Source: Chrysochromulina tobinii
Lineage: Eukaryota; Haptophyta; Prymnesiales; Chrysochromulinaceae
Direction: 5' to 3'
DNA length: 28,629 nt
NCBI GenBank assembly: GCA_001275005.1
Contig: JWZX01003039.1
Location: 1 to 28,629 of the forward strand
Numbering within the stretch: the first letter of the stretch is position 1; each line of letters opens with the position of its first letter. The notes under the pieces were generated by a model that saw only the letters and a program-made list of their open reading frames with translations, made no database searches and was not told the origin of the DNA. The position numbers were made by a program, and so were the translations under genes. Positions 26,188 through 28,629 of this stretch are shown here, piece after piece.

Positions 26188-26900
26188 TGTCGGCGCGGCG
26201 GCGCGCGCGCACAAAGAAAGAGTGCTTGTGTCCCACACACGGCGCGTCGCGTGCGTGACAAGTGCCTTTCGTTCTGGGCCGCTATCGGGATGGGGCGCGC
26301 GCCGAGAGAGAGCATACAGAGAGTTGCGAGCCGTGCTTCGCGGAGGAGGAGGAGGCCGGGCATTCATCCAAGGAGTTGAAGAGGAGCGATCAGAGTCGGT
26401 CGAGTACAGAAGTTTAGAAAGCGTTATTAGCTGCGGTGTGCAATCGGTCTGTGTCGGCTCAGGAGCATGCGTACGGTCGGTTAAACGGTCGGTGCACCAC
26501 ATATTACACAGGGAGTGGCTCCGAGAGAATGTTTATGTTACTGCGCGTATTGTCACGATTCAAAACAGTAACAGACAACGCCGCGCGAGTCTCCTCCATC
26601 GGCTCCATGGTCTCCTCGTGTACACCGGAGACCGGAGGGCTGGCGAGTCACTGGACACTGCCCGAGTCAGAGACGAAATTCGCATTCGGGTTCGGCCCCC
26701 CAGACGCGCATCCCCCAGACGCGCATCTTCGGACGGTCCGAAGGCTTCGTTCCGGAAATAGAATCTTGGCGGCGGGATTGTGAAACTCCTCACGAGGTCG
26801 CGCCAATCGCCGGAGCACGGTGCCCAAAGAGTGGACAGCGTCTGCAACACGTCCACAACATCCTCCACGTGCCCGGAGCTACCCGCCTCGAGCACGTGAT
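26188..26900. other. 3' UTR and intergenic stretch
   Basis: No supported gene. Purine-rich GGAGGAGGAGGAGG at about 26341-26354. A 13-bp tandem (CCCCAGACGCGCAT) lies at about 26697-26726. The open frames here are shadow-like. Confidence 0.5.
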
Positions 26901-27410
26901 ATGGTCCAGACCACCCGGGCGGTCCCGCCGCCCCTACCCATGCATCGCGTCGCGACCGCCGCCGCCTCATCATCAACGCTGTCACAGGGGCCGGCCTACC
27001 ACGTTCTGGCTGCACCAGGCGATTTTCTGGCAAGGCTTGAGGAGCTGGAGAAGGGTGCTGAGCCGGCTCCGCTTTGGGGGGGTGCCCCCACGGTGGTGCC
27101 CGCCGCTGAGCCCCCGCTCAAGACGCTCGCCCTGAAGCAGCGGACGCTGGTCCGCTCCACGCTGGATGACGACAGCCCTTCAAGCACCTTCAAGGCGCTC
27201 GAGCAGCAGCCGGCCCCCCTTTGGGGGGTTGCCCTCGCACCCGCCGCGGAGCCGCCGCTCAAGACGGTCGCCCCGAGGCGGCCGCTCGTCCGGACCACGC
27301 TGGACGACGATGACGTTCTGAGCTCGCTCAAGGCGCTTGAGGCGCAGATCGACCGCGCACGGCAGCGCACTGTGCTCGCCGTGAAGAACAGCCCGCCGGC
27401 GGCCCCGTAG
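26901..27410 (+). CDS. Small protein with an internal ~48-aa repeat, unrecognised
   Basis: 169 residues from ATG 26901 (MVQTTRAVPPPLPMHRVATA). An earlier in-frame ATG at 26820 adds 27 Arg/Pro-rich residues that look non-coding. After a Ser/Ala/Thr-rich start and FLARLEELEKG, two repeats follow. The first has PAPLWGG, PAAEPPLKTL and LVRSTLDDD...TFKALEQ; the second has PAPLWGV, PAAEPPLKTV and LVRTTLDDDD...SLKALEAQ. The end is a short helix (IDRARQRTVLAVKN). The repeat conservation at protein level (Trp, the LKT and L.R.TLDDD motifs) argues that it is translated. No family is recognised. Confidence 0.55.
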   Translation: MVQTTRAVPPPLPMHRVATAAASSSTLSQGPAYHVLAAPGDFLARLEELEKGAEPAPLWGGAPTVVPAAEPPLKTLALKQRTLVRSTLDDDSPSSTFKALEQQPAPLWGVALAPAAEPPLKTVAPRRPLVRTTLDDDDVLSSLKALEAQIDRARQRTVLAVKNSPPAAP

Positions 27411-28181
27411 GGGCGGCGTGCGAGGTGACATGCATCCCGACATGTGTGCCCAGCATGGGGCGCCTCCCTGCCAGCAACACGGGATGGAGCTCGCCGCACG
27501 TCTGTTGTGATGTGATGCTGTGCTGAATTCTTGTGCCGAAGTGGACATGGAGCTTCATGGAGCCCGGGGCGCATGTGTGATGACGAGCATGACGATCTCC
27601 GTGATGATGATGTGATGTGGCGCATGCCATGCGCGCGTTTCGTAGACAAGGACAAGGGCAAATGCAGGCTTCCATGTACTCCACAAACGTGGAAAACTTG
27701 TAACTTCGCGCGTGTGTAGGTGCGAATGAGTTTCAGTTTCGAGTGTGAGGGACCTGCCTATACACAATACTTGACTTCCCCGTCTGCCCTCGCAAGGCCC
27801 CGGCGGGCAGTAGTCACGTCACAAGGCCAGAGGTCGATCGGGAGCGGCTCGAAGCTCATGAGGCCTACCGTACGTGGCGGTTACGTGTGGGCTGTGCGCT
27901 GTGGGGCGGCACAGGCGCTCGCCGACGCCGTGGCGCGATGGCGCGCGGGCCGTTGGCCGCTCAGGGGCCTCTTCAGCACTTCAGGCTTCTCGTCTGTCGT
28001 GTCCGTCCCGTCTGGGCCGTGGCTGGCGGCGGCCACTGGTCGCCTCACTGCCACCTTTCAAGGACAACGTGGGGGTGAAGGTGCAAGGTCAGCACAACAG
28101 CAGGAAAGGGGGTCAATCGTCCGAAAGGCTCAGCCTCAGGGGGATGGGCCCCAGCAGTTGCGCTAAGGTGATACTTCGCTT
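27411..28181. other. Region without a convincing gene
   Basis: A plus-strand frame at 27720-28166 and overlapping frames exist, but none shows protein-like composition throughout. One frame near 27836-27890 reads DRERLEAHEAYRTWRLRV, which could be a coding relic. I see no RNA gene. Confidence 0.4.
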
Positions 28182-28469
28182 TTAATGCCTCTCGAGATTC
28201 CCTGTGAACCCGGAATTTTTAAGATTCATTAGATTACATACAACGCGCGCAACCACGAAGTTGTGCGTCCGGTCGTCGCGGCTCTGCGGGTCGCTGCGCA
28301 GAACTCTTTCGATGTCTCGTGTGACACTCACCTCATCCAGCGCGGCGTCCGGCGAGCGGCGAAGCGGCGTACCGTCCGGGCACGCGAAGAACCGGCAACG
28401 CGCGACGTGTGCGACGTGGCAGCTGGCAGGACCCGGGGATGTCATAGATTTGGTTTCGCTGTCCGACAC
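28182..28469 (-). CDS. Hypothetical short ORF
   Basis: A 95-codon minus-strand frame from ATG 28469 (MSDSETKSMTSPGPASCHVA) ending ...VARVVCNLMNLKNSGFTGNL and a stop at 28182-28184. The C-terminal third looks more protein-like than chance, but there is no recognisable domain and no supporting context. It may be an exon or spurious. Confidence 0.2.
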   Translation of the reverse strand: MSDSETKSMTSPGPASCHVAHVARCRFFACPDGTPLRRSPDAALDEVSVTRDIERVLRSDPQSRDDRTHNFVVARVVCNLMNLKNSGFTGNLERH

Positions 28470-28554
28470 TCATCTCGGGTTCTTCACACTCATCGCGACC
28501 GCCGATTCGGGTTCCGCCTCATCCTCCGCCGCCCCTCGGTGCCTCCACACTCTC

Positions 28555-28616
28555 CGCCGAGGTCGCCCCCGAGATCGCCCCCGAGATCGCCCCGAGATCG
28601 CCTCGAGATCGCTCCT
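28555..28616. repeat. Short GAGATCGCCCC tandem repeat
   Basis: About four to five copies of an 11-12-bp unit (GAGATCGCCCCC and GAGATCGCCTC variants) at the right edge of the window. No gene is seen around it. Confidence 0.85.
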
Positions 28617-28629
28617 CGGTGCCTTCACA

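Noticed and set aside
25567-26502. 311-codon open frame on the minus strand
   Set aside because: Antisense shadow of the strongly codon-biased 25348-26187 gene.
25059-27870. Similar 23-mers around CTCGAAGCTYATGA at 25059 and 27848
   Set aside because: 20 of 23 matches in isolation, with no homology beyond; probably chance.
1-28629. tRNA, rRNA or snRNA genes
   Set aside because: By eye I found no cloverleaf with a T-loop GTTCRANYC in the right context and no rRNA core motifs; a covariance-model scan would be needed to exclude them.

Overview
The window looks like nuclear DNA of a GC-rich, secondary-plastid alga. A haptophyte is my best guess, and a pelagophyte-like stramenopile is the main alternative. 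The pointers are multi-exon genes with GT-AG introns and one GC-AG intron, a plastid/parasite-type ADP/ATP translocase behind a signal-peptide-like leader, two further proteins with signal-like N-termini, a nucleosome assembly protein, an EF-hand coiled-coil protein and a WDR13-like WD40 protein. There are no operons or Shine-Dalgarno spacing. Taxon and homologies are inferred by eye from motifs; nothing was searched.

Layout: 1-1599 (minus) holds a nucleosome-assembly-protein-like ORF followed by a short-chain dehydrogenase that runs off the left edge; they may be one spliced gene. 1800-4040 holds decayed or unrecognised minus-strand coding fragments and a duplicated 96-bp exon-like block. 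4389-13650 (plus) is one large gene that I could assemble into 23 exons with every phase consistent (1590 aa). It encodes a coiled-coil protein with six copies of a tryptophan-rich module and two C-terminal EF-hands. 13651-14710 is non-coding. 14711-17407 (minus) is a five-exon plastid-type ADP/ATP translocase. 18214-19956 (plus) is an intronless F-box-like gene sitting between two ~0.4 kb direct repeats. 20155-21716 (minus) is a HIT-superfamily gene. 21836-22354 (plus) is a DUF4864-like small protein. 22745-24781 (minus) is a two-exon WD40 gene. 25348-26187 (plus) is an intronless secreted or plastid protein with a duplicated domain. 26901-27410 (plus) is a small repeat protein. The rest to 28629 has no convincing gene.

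The most interesting signal is the intron system. Nearly every intron in the four intron-rich genes is filled with a degenerate ~10-bp unit, CTGAT(T/G)(G/A)CNN, always on the sense strand of its host gene. Many introns end in a shared tail (TGGCTTCCTTCATCAG or CCTCCCTNATCAG) and contain copies of the neighbouring exon edge. Half of the downstream exons of the large gene themselves begin with GT, as expected if introns were born by tandem duplication of exon DNA around an AG|GT site. A 72-nt intron of the WD40 gene is almost identical to a 71-nt segment inside intron 18 of the coiled-coil gene 11 kb away on the other strand. That makes it a candidate mobile, introner-like element that appears to carry a piece of a foreign exon.
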